From contig CALBTX010000144.1 of assembly GCA_937967685.1 (NCBI GenBank), positions 1 to 37,997 on the forward strand: a stretch of DNA of 37,997 nucleotides, written 5' to 3'. The translations under genes were made by a program, and so were the position numbers. This document shows positions 25,122 through 33,454 of this stretch, piece after piece. Position 1 is the first letter of the stretch. Each line of letters begins with the position of its first letter. The notes under the pieces were generated by a model. It was not told where the DNA came from. It worked only from the letters and a program-made list of their open reading frames with translations, and ran no database searches. This stretch comes from an uncultured Bacillaceae bacterium (GTDB lineage: Bacteria > Bacillota > Bacilli > Caldalkalibacillales > Caldalkalibacillaceae).

Positions 25122-26466
25122 AACCATTTTGACCATCCGGGAACTCACCCGCTATGTCAAACGATATTTGGAACAAAATCCGGAATTGAGAGATGTTTGG
25201 ATCCGGGGAGAAATATCTAATTTTAAGCACCATAGCAGAGGACATATGTATTTCACGTTGAAAGACGAAACATCCAGAATCCGAGCCGTCATGTTTCGGG
25301 GAAACAATCAGTACCTTCGATTTGCGCCTCAAGACGGCATGAGCGTTTTGGCCCGCGGTGAAGTAAACGTCTATGAGCGGGACGGCCAATATCAATTTTA
25401 TGTCCGCGAAATGCAACCGGACGGTATCGGGGCATTATACCAGGCTTTTGAAGATTTAAAGCAGAAGCTCAGTCAGAAAGGCTGGTTTGCCGAGGAAATA
25501 AAAAAACCGCTGCCGAAAGTCCCTCAGAAAATCGGAGTGATCACTTCACCGACAGGAGCGGCCATCCGGGATATGATCACCACGTTAAAGAGGCGCTTCC
25601 CCATTGCCGAGGTTTATGTTTTCCCTGTCCTTGTTCAAGGGGATCAAGCGGGGAGGAGTATTGCCCGAGCGATCAAGGCGGCTCATCAGGAAGCGTTGGA
25701 TGTGCTGATCGTCGGTCGCGGAGGCGGATCCATTGAAGAATTGTGGGCTTTTAATGAAGAAGAAGTGGCCCGGGCCATCTATGAAGCCACCATTCCGGTG
25801 ATTTCAGCCGTCGGTCATGAAACCGATGTCACCATCGCTGATTATGTCGCTGATTTACGAGCCCCCACGCCGACAGCAGCTGCCGAACTGGCCGTACCCG
25901 TGTTGGAAGAACTGCTGCACACGGTGAACCGCTTGGAACAGAGCATGAAACATGCGCTGACTCAAACCATGCGCAACAAACGTCAAGAATGGGAACAGTT
26001 AAGCAGCCGTTATGCTTTTAAATATCCCCGCCAACTTTTGGCCCAAAAGGAACAAGCATTTGACCAAAAACTCGAACAGCTAAAAAGGAATATGAACCGT
26101 TTGTGGGAGTGGAAACAAGAGAAGTGGACTCATGTGCAGCGCCGACTCAGACAAGTGCATCCGCAAAGCCAGGTCGAGTATGTTCAACGCGAGCATGGGC
26201 GTTTGCGAGAACAGCTGCAGAAAGCGATGAAACAAAAACTGGCCGTGAAAGAGCAACAATGGGACAGGCAACTTGCCAAACTGGATGCTTTAAGCCCGCT
26301 GAAAACAATGCGCAAAGGATATGCGCTCGTTTATGACGGCAAGGAAGCACAATTGATTCGTTCTGCCAAGCAAGTTGAACCAGGGCAGGCCATTACCGTT
26401 CAAATGCATGACGGTTCGTTGGATGCCCACGTCTGGGGAATCAAGGAGAGTGAGCAAGATGAATGA
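25102..26466 (+). CDS. xseA: Exodeoxyribonuclease VII large subunit
   Basis: A 454-residue large subunit of exonuclease VII, which degrades single-stranded DNA from both ends. It has an N-terminal OB fold (DVWIRGEISNFKHHSRGHMY), a catalytic domain with GVITSPTGAAIRDM, VGRGGGSIEELWAFNEE and GHETDVTIADYVADLRAPTP, and a long C-terminal coiled coil (residues about 270-400) that binds the small subunits. ATG 25102 has GGAAGG very close; GTG 25111 is better spaced and equally plausible. Confidence 0.95.
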   Translation: MPKVTAKTILTIRELTRYVKRYLEQNPELRDVWIRGEISNFKHHSRGHMYFTLKDETSRIRAVMFRGNNQYLRFAPQDGMSVLARGEVNVYERDGQYQFYVREMQPDGIGALYQAFEDLKQKLSQKGWFAEEIKKPLPKVPQKIGVITSPTGAAIRDMITTLKRRFPIAEVYVFPVLVQGDQAGRSIARAIKAAHQEALDVLIVGRGGGSIEELWAFNEEEVARAIYEATIPVISAVGHETDVTIADYVADLRAPTPTAAAELAVPVLEELLHTVNRLEQSMKHALTQTMRNKRQEWEQLSSRYAFKYPRQLLAQKEQAFDQKLEQLKRNMNRLWEWKQEKWTHVQRRLRQVHPQSQVEYVQREHGRLREQLQKAMKQKLAVKEQQWDRQLAKLDALSPLKTMRKGYALVYDGKEAQLIRSAKQVEPGQAITVQMHDGSLDAHVWGIKESEQDE

Positions 26467-26728
26467 TCACGGGGATCAGAAAGAACAGGGCCGTCTTGAA
26501 CAATTAACGTTTGAAGAGGCCTTGAGCAGGCTGGAAGAAATCGTCGATAAACTGGAGACGAAAGAAGTGGCGCTCGAAGAAGCGATTGCATTGTTTCAAA
26601 AGGGAATGGAACTGTCCAATGTCTGTCACGAAAAATTGAAGAAAGTGGAAAAACAAGTCCAGCTTATTTTAGAGGAAGAAGGGAAACTGGTCAAAAAAGC
26701 GTTTCACCTAGAGGAGGACCCTTCGTGA
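26459..26728 (+). CDS. xseB: Exodeoxyribonuclease VII small subunit
   Basis: An 89-residue small helical subunit. The family signature FEEALSRLEEIVDKLETKEV, then LEEAIALFQKGMEL, is clear. ATG 26459 follows AAGGAGAG and overlaps xseA by 8 bases. A longer upstream frame runs inside xseA and is not used. Several copies coat the coiled coil of XseA. Confidence 0.94.
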   Translation: MNDHGDQKEQGRLEQLTFEEALSRLEEIVDKLETKEVALEEAIALFQKGMELSNVCHEKLKKVEKQVQLILEEEGKLVKKAFHLEEDPS

Positions 26729-27615
26729 ATGACGTTTTATTGCCTTTTATACAAAAGTGCCAAACGCAAGTCAATCAAACGCTGAGGCAATACTTACGGG
26801 AAATCGAGGCACCTGCGCAGCTTCGAGAGGCGATGGCCTATTCACTCATGGCCGGAGGGAAAAGAATCCGTCCTGTTTTCTTAATGGCGATCATCAACGC
26901 CCTGGGGGGGAAGACGGAGGATGGTCTGGCCCCCGCTTGTGCAGTGGAAATGGTCCACACGTATTCATTAATCCATGATGATTTGCCGGCGATGGATGAT
27001 GATGACGTCCGCCGGGGGAAGCCCACCAATCATAAAGTGTTCGGCGAAGCGATGGCTATTTTGGCCGGGGATGCGTTGTTGACCCATGCTTTCCATTTGC
27101 TGGCCCAATCCTCCCCGCACGTTATGTCCGCTGAAATCCGCTTGCAGGCCATACGGGAGTTATCTTACTTTTCCGGTGCGCAGGGGATGGTTGGGGGACA
27201 GGCTGCTGATTTGCTCGCTGAAGGAAAAGATTTATCTCTCGAGGAGCTGACCGATATTCATCAGCGCAAAACAGGCGATTTGCTCGTTTGTTCCGTCCGT
27301 TTGGGCTGTTTGATTGGAGGCGCGGATGAAAACCAACTCAAGCATTTAAGCGACTATGCACGGCATATCGGCTTGGCTTTTCAAATTCAAGATGATATTC
27401 TGGACGAAATTGGTGATGAACAAAAAATGGGAAAAAAGGTGGGCAGTGACCGGAAGAAAAAGAAAACGACCTATGCCTCCATCAGCGGTTTACCAAAGGC
27501 GAAGGAAGCATTAGACAGGCATGTCGGACTGGCCAAACAGTCCTTGTCGGCAGCCGGTGTGCAGGAAAGTTTATTGAGCCTGCTGGCCGATTATATGCTG
27601 AAACGTGAAAACTGA
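26725..27615 (+). CDS. ispA: Farnesyl diphosphate synthase (polyprenyl synthetase)
   Basis: A 296-residue trans-isoprenyl diphosphate synthase making C15 farnesyl diphosphate from IPP and DMAPP. It has the first Asp-rich motif DDLPAMDDDDVRRGKPTNH, the second DDILDEIGD, GGKRIRP and GGQAADLLAEGK. GTG 26725 overlaps the xseB stop by 4 bases after GAGGAGG. The last codons (DYMLKREN) fall inside the first unit of a 35-bp tandem array. In combination with dxs downstream it flanks the OLE RNA locus. Confidence 0.95.
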   Translation: MNDVLLPFIQKCQTQVNQTLRQYLREIEAPAQLREAMAYSLMAGGKRIRPVFLMAIINALGGKTEDGLAPACAVEMVHTYSLIHDDLPAMDDDDVRRGKPTNHKVFGEAMAILAGDALLTHAFHLLAQSSPHVMSAEIRLQAIRELSYFSGAQGMVGGQAADLLAEGKDLSLEELTDIHQRKTGDLLVCSVRLGCLIGGADENQLKHLSDYARHIGLAFQIQDDILDEIGDEQKMGKKVGSDRKKKKTTYASISGLPKAKEALDRHVGLAKQSLSAAGVQESLLSLLADYMLKREN

Positions 27616-27722
27616 TTGATGACGATTATATGCTGAAACGTGAAAACTGATTGATGACGATTATGTGTTGAAATGTGAGAACTGATTGATAACGATCATA
27701 TGCTGAAAACATGAAAACTACT
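27589..27722. repeat. 35-bp tandem array copying the 3' end of ispA
   Basis: Unit 1 (27589-27623) contains the last codons and stop of ispA. Unit 2 (27624-27658) is an exact copy, unit 3 (27659-27693) has several changes, and unit 4 (27694-27722) is partial and degraded. The gradient of divergence suggests repeated slip duplication, with the copy next to the gene the newest. Confidence 0.9.
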
Positions 27723-27781
27723 GATGCGTGCTCTGCTGAAATCTTAGCCTTGTTTGCAGGGCGGCCCGAACGTGCGAGAAA

Positions 27782-27810
27782 TTGAGAAATTGAAAAACGT
27801 GTGTTATAAT
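27782..27810 (+). promoter_or_regulatory. Sigma-A-type promoter of OLE RNA
   Basis: TTGAGA (27782-27787) and TATAAT (27805-27810) with a 17-base spacer are near-consensus. The predicted start near 27817 agrees with the beginning of the conserved, structured stretch. ispA read-through could also contribute. Confidence 0.75.
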
Positions 27811-27816
27811 ACGATT

Positions 27817-28450
27817 GACAGATTAGCTATCAATTCAATGAAAGTGGCGCAGTATTCTAGTCAATCCCCTTTTTCTGAAGACGGGCCTAAAAATCCGTCA
27901 AAGGGCACATCGATGAAGTTTCTGGTGTGGGCTTTCGACGCCCAGTCGGGGGTTCATGCTGGGAGTTAAGGTTGCAGGGCGATCCACAAAGGCATGTGGG
28001 CGTGACCCTGCTTCCGCGGAGGCCCGATCTCTTGCCTGGCGTTAGCGCACGCTCGGGTAGGAATCGGGGTATGAACCTGTCGTGTGGGAGCCTATCTTGC
28101 CGACAGCGTAGCCTGCCTTGAGTGATGTAAGGGGATGATAGCAACGGATGAAACGGATCTACTTGGCCAGTACGTTCGTTTCATTTTATCTGAAACTTAC
28201 ATTGCAAAAGAGGCTAGGAAAAAGGTGAGGATTGTCGGGGAAATCCCCTAGACTGTTCGTTGAGACGACACCTTATAGGGATTATAGTACGGACTAAGTG
28301 GTAATCCAGTCCGGCGTATGGCAACAGCGCCGAAGCAAACTTAAATGGAAACTGCCGGGTCGGCGACGATCAGGTGTTTGCTTGGGAAAACCTACTGGAC
28401 CTAAGCCGTAGGGTTTACCTATAAGGTGGCCACTAGTACATAATTTTATG
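27817..28450 (+). ncRNA. ole: OLE RNA (ornate, large, extremophilic)
   Basis: About 630 bases with no coding sense lie between ispA and dxs, followed by a four-helix membrane protein gene: the known genomic address and size (about 600 nt) of OLE RNA. The sequence is packed with pairings: TGGGC/GCCCA (27928, 27940); CAGGG-CCACA/TGTGG-CCCTG (27975-28010); CCCGAT/ATCGGG (28023, 28063); CTGTCG/CGACAG (28077, 28101); ATGAAACG/CGTTTCAT (28148, 28177); AAGGTG/CACCTT (28222, 28269); AAGCAAAC/GTTTGCTT (28333, 28376); AAACCTAC/GTAGGGTTT (28388, 28408). Known for the family: OLE forms a membrane-bound particle with OapA and other proteins, and its loss affects cold, alcohol and magnesium stress in B. 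halodurans. Identification rests on position, size, structure and partner; ends are approximate. Confidence 0.9.
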
Positions 28451-28578
28451 CATCGCTTTCGTTTGTGTAACTTGCCTTGTCTCATCGGCTGCTTATTTCA
28501 TTGGCAAAACAAAAAATATTGTCGACAAATCATGAGACATAATCATTGAATAAATGTTCAAAGGACATCGAGGTCGCT

Positions 28579-29187
28579 ATGAAATTTTCGATGACAGAAA
28601 GCTTCAAGTGGAGTACGTTCATTGCCGTTATCACTCTGGTGTTAGCGGCAATTTTCTCAATTGTGTCTTCATTCATTCTTAGCGGAGTATCGATTGCCGT
28701 GGGGATGTTTGTCGTTTTCATGCTTATTCTGATCGGAATTGTCTTTGATATGATCGGTCTTGCCGCCGCCTCGGCCCGGGAAGTGCCGTTTCATGCCATG
28801 GCCGCAGAAAAAATACCGGGCGCCAAAGAGGCGATTCATATTTGCCGCCGTGCTGATCGCGTGTCCAGTTTTTGTAATGACGTCATCGGTGATATCAGCG
28901 GTATTGTCAGCGGGACGGCCAGCGCCGTCATCGTTTTGCAAATGGTTTTTGAAATGGGAGCCGGCGAGGATTCACCTTTGCATTTTGCTTTGAGCGTTGT
29001 TTTTACGAGTATCGTTGCCGCTTTAACCGTTGGCGGAAAAGCGGCGGGCAAAACTTTGGCGATCCGTTTTTCGACGAATATTGTTTTATATGTTGGCAAA
29101 TTTTTTCACTTTCTGGCCCAGAAATTTCATATTAGCATCTTTAATGGTCAATCTAATAAGAGGAAAAAAGAACGTGTAAACCCTTGA
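28579..29187 (+). CDS. oapA: OLE-associated membrane protein OapA
   Basis: A 202-residue protein with four membrane segments (about 12-34, 38-62, 105-125 and 131-150), a conserved loop (FDMIGLAAASAREVPFHAM), NDVIGDISGIVSGTAS before helix 3 and a very basic C-terminal tail (NKRKKER) suited to RNA contact. It lies directly after the OLE RNA and before dxs, the place and size of OapA (about 21 kDa), which binds OLE as a dimer and anchors it to the membrane. ATG 28579 is preferred (GAGGT upstream). ATG 28546 has no ribosome site. The leader 28451-28578 contains an 8-bp inverted repeat (TGTCTCAT 28478, ATGAGACA 28532) around the palindrome TTGTCGACAA. Confidence 0.88.
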   Translation: MKFSMTESFKWSTFIAVITLVLAAIFSIVSSFILSGVSIAVGMFVVFMLILIGIVFDMIGLAAASAREVPFHAMAAEKIPGAKEAIHICRRADRVSSFCNDVIGDISGIVSGTASAVIVLQMVFEMGAGEDSPLHFALSVVFTSIVAALTVGGKAAGKTLAIRFSTNIVLYVGKFFHFLAQKFHISIFNGQSNKRKKERVNP

Positions 29188-29207
29188 CCCGGAAAGAGAG
29201 GTTTATT

Positions 29208-31100
29208 ATGCGCTTAGCAGATATTGACAATCCAACCCAAATCAAACAATGTACCGTCCAGGAATTGGAAGGGTTGGCCCAGGAAATTAGGCAATTTTTA
29301 ATCCGCAAACTGTCCAAAACGGGAGGTCACTTAGCCCCCAATTTAGGCGTTGTCGAACTGACGCTCGTTCTTCATCAGCTCTTTGATTCACCGAAAGATA
29401 AAATCATCTGGGATGTGGGTCATCAGGCTTATGTGCATAAAATGTTAACCGGCAGAATGGACAAGTTTGACTCCCTCAGAAAATATGACGGTTTGTGCGG
29501 GTTTCCGAAACGGCGTGAAAGTGAACACGATGTTTGGGAAACCGGCCACAGCAGCACATCGCTTTCGGCGGCGATGGGCATGGCCATTGCCCGTGATTTG
29601 AAGCAGGAAAGGCATTATATCGTGCCGGTCATCGGCGACGGAGCGATGACCGGGGGCATGGCTCTGGAAGCATTAAATCATATCGGCCATGAACAACGGG
29701 ATGTGATCGTCGTCCTCAATGACAACGAGATGTCCATTTCTCCCAATGTCGGGGCGCTGCACAGCTATCTGACAAAATTGAGAACGGCCAGGCAATATCA
29801 ATGGGCCAAGGAAGAACTGGATTACCTGCTGAAAAAAATCCCTGCGGTTGGCGGTAAAATTGCCAAAACGGCTGAGCGCGTCAAGGACAGTTTGAAATAT
29901 TTGCTCGTTTCCGGCGTCTTTTTTGAAGAACTGGGGTACACGTATTTAGGGCCGATCGACGGCCACAATATTGCCGAGCTTCGCCACTGCTTCATCCAGG
30001 CCAAACAGACAAAAGGACCGGTGCTGATGCATGTCGTCACCAAAAAAGGAAAAGGTTATGCCCCGGCCGAAGCCGATTCGGACACGTGGCACGGGGCGGG
30101 TCCGTACAAAATTGAATCGGGCACATTAATCAAAAGTGTCGGCGGTCCCCCTAATTATAAAAATGTGTTTGGCGAGGCGATGATTGAGCTGGCCAAGCGT
30201 GACAACCGTGTCGTTGCCATCACCCCGGCGATGTCTTCGGGTTCGGGCCTCAATCAATTTGCCCGGGAGTTTCCGGACCGCTTTTACGACGTGGGCATTG
30301 CCGAACAACATGCCGTGACGATGAGCGGCGGCTTGGCGGCCCAGGGCATGAAACCGGTGTGTGCCATTTACTCCACGTTTTTGCAAAGAGGTTTTGACCA
30401 GGTCGTTCACGATATCGCGCGGCAAAATCTTGATGTCACGTTTGCCATTGATCGCTCAGGCTTTGTCGGAGGTGACGGTGAAACTCATCAAGGCGTGTAC
30501 GACATCAGTTATTTGCGTTTTTTGCCGAACATGAAAATCATGATGGGCAAAGATGAAAATGAGTTTCGCAATCTGCTCTTTACTTCCCTCGAAATGGAAG
30601 GTCCGACGGCGGTTCGTTTTCCGCGGGGAAGCGGTGTCGGGGTCCGGCTGGATAACGATTTCCAACGCATCGCTGAAGGAACGTGGGAAATACTGACTGA
30701 GGGACATCATGTGGCTGTTTTAGCCGTCGGTCCGATGGTGCAGCTCGCTCAAAAAGCGGCGGATGAATTGGCTAAAGAAGGTTTCAAGCCGTATGTCATC
30801 AATGCGCGGTTCATCAAGCCGCTAGATGAAATCATGCTGATGGATCTCGCCAAACAGGGCATGAAGTTCTTGACGATCGAGGAACATGCTTTGGCAGGAG
30901 GATTTGGCAGCGCCGTCCTCGAGTTTTTCAATGACAAAAGGATGGAACACATTTTTGTGCGCAGGATGGGGGTCCCTGAAGTGTTTGTTGAACATGGCGG
31001 TGTTGAGGACCAGCGCCGGGAAGTCGGTTTAACCGTGGAGACGATCAAGCGCCACGTGAAACAGATGCACGGGATGACTCATCAAATGCAAAGGGCTTAG
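29208..31100 (+). CDS. dxs: 1-deoxy-D-xylulose-5-phosphate synthase
   Basis: A 630-residue thiamine-diphosphate enzyme that condenses pyruvate and glyceraldehyde 3-phosphate, the first step of the MEP isoprenoid pathway. Thiamine-binding elements include GDGAMTGGMALEALNHIG with the downstream Asn (VVLNDNEMS). GHQAYVHKMLTG and the catalytic Glu region DVGIAEQHAVT are present. ATG 29208 follows GAGAGGT; a TTG at 29184 sits before the ribosome site. Its product feeds the prenyl synthase encoded by ispA on the other side of OLE. Confidence 0.97.
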   Translation: MRLADIDNPTQIKQCTVQELEGLAQEIRQFLIRKLSKTGGHLAPNLGVVELTLVLHQLFDSPKDKIIWDVGHQAYVHKMLTGRMDKFDSLRKYDGLCGFPKRRESEHDVWETGHSSTSLSAAMGMAIARDLKQERHYIVPVIGDGAMTGGMALEALNHIGHEQRDVIVVLNDNEMSISPNVGALHSYLTKLRTARQYQWAKEELDYLLKKIPAVGGKIAKTAERVKDSLKYLLVSGVFFEELGYTYLGPIDGHNIAELRHCFIQAKQTKGPVLMHVVTKKGKGYAPAEADSDTWHGAGPYKIESGTLIKSVGGPPNYKNVFGEAMIELAKRDNRVVAITPAMSSGSGLNQFAREFPDRFYDVGIAEQHAVTMSGGLAAQGMKPVCAIYSTFLQRGFDQVVHDIARQNLDVTFAIDRSGFVGGDGETHQGVYDISYLRFLPNMKIMMGKDENEFRNLLFTSLEMEGPTAVRFPRGSGVGVRLDNDFQRIAEGTWEILTEGHHVAVLAVGPMVQLAQKAADELAKEGFKPYVINARFIKPLDEIMLMDLAKQGMKFLTIEEHALAGGFGSAVLEFFNDKRMEHIFVRRMGVPEVFVEHGGVEDQRREVGLTVETIKRHVKQMHGMTHQMQRA

Positions 31101-31106
31101 GGAGCC

Positions 31107-31931
31107 ATGTCCGTGAAAAAGGAACGAATAGACGCCCTGCTCGTCCAACGCGGTATTTTTGACAGCCGGGAAAAAGCGAAGCGGGCCGTTATGGCCGGTC
31201 TCGTTTTTGCCGAAAAGGAAAGGATTGAAAAACCGGGAATGAAAGTGCCAGTGGACTTACCGATCACCGTCAAAGGCCGTCCACTGCCCTACGTCAGCCG
31301 CGGAGGATTGAAGCTGGAAAAAGCGCTGCGGGTGTTCCGCCTGGATGTGCGGGACAAGATCGTCCTGGATATCGGCGCTTCGACCGGTGGTTTTACGGAT
31401 TGTGCCTTGCAAAACGGAGCCCGAATTGTTTATGCTTTAGATGTAGGCTACGGACAGCTCGATTGGAAGCTGCGTTCCGATGAGCGCGTCGTTGTGATGG
31501 AGCGAACGAATTTTCGCTATGTGCATCAAGACGATTTCAAACGAGGGCTTCCCCATTTTGCAACGATTGACGTTTCTTTCATATCGCTAACACTCATCCT
31601 GCCCGTTTTATTCCCTTTGCTTCGCCCTGGGGGAGATGTCGTTGCTCTCGTTAAACCGCAGTTTGAAGCCGGCAGAGAACAGGTTGGCAAAAAAGGGATT
31701 GTCAAGGATGCCGGAATTCATGAGGATGTTCTCCAACGTATGGTGGATTCGGCACGGAAAATTGGGTTTTCAGTCCACGGTTGTCATTACTCACCGATTA
31801 AGGGCGGGGAAGGAAATATTGAATTTTTGCTGCATTTAAGTAAAGGGGAAAATTTTTCTAAAGAAAAGGATGTCGACCGACAGATAAAAAAAATCGTCAG
31901 TGAGGCTCATCAATATTTGCGAACAGTGTAA
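31107..31931 (+). CDS. tlyA: TlyA family rRNA (cytidine-2'-O)-methyltransferase/hemolysin-like protein
   Basis: A 274-residue protein with an N-terminal S4 RNA-binding domain (RIDALLVQRGIFDSREKAKR) and an FtsJ-type SAM methyltransferase domain (VLDIGASTGGFTDCAL, ATIDVSFISL, VKPQFEAGREQVGKKG). TlyA proteins methylate ribosomal RNA; B. subtilis YqxC occupies the same place. ATG 31107 matches the homolog start. GTG 31113 is better spaced from GGGAG, so the start is uncertain by two codons. Confidence 0.93.
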   Translation: MSVKKERIDALLVQRGIFDSREKAKRAVMAGLVFAEKERIEKPGMKVPVDLPITVKGRPLPYVSRGGLKLEKALRVFRLDVRDKIVLDIGASTGGFTDCALQNGARIVYALDVGYGQLDWKLRSDERVVVMERTNFRYVHQDDFKRGLPHFATIDVSFISLTLILPVLFPLLRPGGDVVALVKPQFEAGREQVGKKGIVKDAGIHEDVLQRMVDSARKIGFSVHGCHYSPIKGGEGNIEFLLHLSKGENFSKEKDVDRQIKKIVSEAHQYLRTV

Positions 31932-31957
31932 AATTTTGAGGAGAACAAAGAGGGCTT

Positions 31958-32842
31958 ATGAAATCTTTTACAATCGGATTGGCCATTAACCGTGGTAAAC
32001 CAAAGGCGTTAATTGTGGCCAGAGAGCTTATTCCCAATCTGGAGGAGAAAGGGATTGAAGTTGTTCTTGAACCAGGAGTGGCCGCTTATTTGGATCGCAA
32101 AGATTTAGCATGGCCTTATGAGCGTTTTGGCGAAAAAGTGCAGGTGCTCATTGTTTTTGGCGGGGACGGAACAATCCTAGGCATTGCCAGAGATTTTGCG
32201 CCGTATGACATTCCTATTCTCGGGGTGAACATGGGGCGGTTGGGTTTTTTGTCCGAGGCTGAGCCCGAGGACCTTTTACAGGTGATTGAGGACATTGTTC
32301 AGGGGGATTACAGAACGGAAAAACGAATGATGCTTGAAGCCGAATTAATCAGACAAGGACAGGTGATTTCTTCCTGGACAGCGTTAAATGATATCGGCAT
32401 TGCCAAAGGGTCTTACAGCCGGATGATCACCTGCAAGGTGTTCGTGAAGGACGATGTGCTGAACAGTTTTTTTGGAGACGGCTTAATCATTTCCACCCCG
32501 ACGGGTTCGACCGCTTATTCCTTATCCGCGGGAGGACCGATTGTCGCACCCGATATGCATGCCATTTTGCTTACTCCGGTTTGTTCACACAGTTTGATGG
32601 CTCGGCCGATCATTCTCTCAGCCGAGGAGGAAATCAATATCGAAGTGAGTGCCACTCACCAAGATATCGGATTGTCGATTGACGGCCAAATCGGACATGA
32701 ACTGCAAGTTTTTGATCGCATTCGAATTCGCCAATCCCCACACACAACGACATTGATCAAATGGAAAAAGGGGACGTTTTTTGATGTCGTCCGCGCCAAG
32801 TTTAATGCGGACATGGGAATGGAGTATGGGAGGTCACAATGA
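31958..32842 (+). CDS. nadK: NAD kinase
   Basis: A 294-residue NAD kinase that makes NADP from NAD with ATP or polyphosphate. It has VFGGDGTILGIAR, GVNMGRLGFLSE, LNDIGIAKGS, STPTGSTAYSLSAGGPIV and a late DGQIGHEL, all diagnostic. In B. subtilis nadK is elsewhere; here it is placed between tlyA and argR, as in many other Bacillota. It overlaps argR by 4 bases. Confidence 0.96.
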   Translation: MKSFTIGLAINRGKPKALIVARELIPNLEEKGIEVVLEPGVAAYLDRKDLAWPYERFGEKVQVLIVFGGDGTILGIARDFAPYDIPILGVNMGRLGFLSEAEPEDLLQVIEDIVQGDYRTEKRMMLEAELIRQGQVISSWTALNDIGIAKGSYSRMITCKVFVKDDVLNSFFGDGLIISTPTGSTAYSLSAGGPIVAPDMHAILLTPVCSHSLMARPIILSAEEEINIEVSATHQDIGLSIDGQIGHELQVFDRIRIRQSPHTTTLIKWKKGTFFDVVRAKFNADMGMEYGRSQ

Positions 32843-33300
32843 GCAAGCGAATCAGGCATGCCCAAATTAGGGAATTAGTCATGAATCAGGAAATAGAGAC
32901 GCAGGATGATTTGGTTCAAGCGCTCCGGTCGGCGGGATTTAACGTCACTCAGGCCACCGTGTCCAGGGATATCCGGGAACTGAGCCTCATCAAAGTTCCT
33001 TTGGCCGACGGTCGGTATAAATATTCGTTGCCGGTTGATCAGCGCCACAACCCCAATTACAATCCTGTCCAGAAATTAAAATATGCTCTGGCTGACTCTT
33101 TCGTCAGCATTGACTATACCGATCATTTAATCGTTTTAAAAACGCTTCCCGGCAACGCCAATACCGTGGGCGTCCTCATCGATCATTTGGACTGGCCGGG
33201 CATTATGGGCAACATCAGCGGCGACGATACGATCTTGATCATATGTAAAAACAAAGAGGACACGCCTGAAATGATGCAGCGCTTTTTGGACATGTTATAA
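32839..33300 (+). CDS. argR: Arginine repressor ArgR/AhrC
   Basis: A 153-residue regulator with an N-terminal winged helix (RHAQIRELVMNQEIETQDDL and TQATVSRDIRELSLIKVP) and a C-terminal arginine-binding/hexamer domain (PGNANTVGVLIDHLDWPGIMG, SGDDTILIICK). It represses arginine synthesis and activates catabolism when arginine is bound. GGGAGGT precedes the ATG. Confidence 0.96.
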   Translation: MSKRIRHAQIRELVMNQEIETQDDLVQALRSAGFNVTQATVSRDIRELSLIKVPLADGRYKYSLPVDQRHNPNYNPVQKLKYALADSFVSIDYTDHLIVLKTLPGNANTVGVLIDHLDWPGIMGNISGDDTILIICKNKEDTPEMMQRFLDML

Positions 33301-33339
33301 CGATTTAACGATAATTTGAATCACGTTTTTCGGCTAAAA

Positions 33340-33420
33340 ATTCAGCTAACAGTCGATTCACGCTTTTCGGCTTATCAGTCGATTCACGGTTTGAATGACG
33401 GTTGTGACTCACGGTTTGAA
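33340..33420. repeat. Degenerate GATTCACG repeats before recN
   Basis: The 154-base gap between argR and recN carries two copies of CAGTCGATTCACG (near 33350 and 33377), then a looser GACTCACGGTTTGAA (near 33407), matching an earlier CACGGTTTGAA (near 33386). They look like decayed tandem duplications. Confidence 0.6.
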
Positions 33421-33433
33421 GAACGTATGTTTT
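33420..33433 (+). promoter_or_regulatory. Possible LexA (SOS) box of recN
   Basis: AGAACGTATGTTTT matches the Bacillus SOS operator CGAACRNRYGTTYC at all but the two outermost positions, including the GAAC and GTT half-sites. It lies 21 bases before the recN ATG. recN is a DNA-damage gene in many bacteria, which supports the reading. Confidence 0.45.
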
Positions 33434-33454
33434 TAAGGATTGGATGGGTAAGAC

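Noticed and set aside
27900..28440. Group II intron or retroelement RNA
   Set aside because: No domain V-like hairpin or reverse transcriptase frame is present. The genomic address and downstream membrane protein fit OLE RNA much better.
27754..28485. Several open frames of 60-85 codons on both strands within the ispA-dxs gap
   Set aside because: They lie inside the OLE RNA fold, lack ribosome sites and have no recognisable protein character. Their openness comes from the GC-rich paired sequence.
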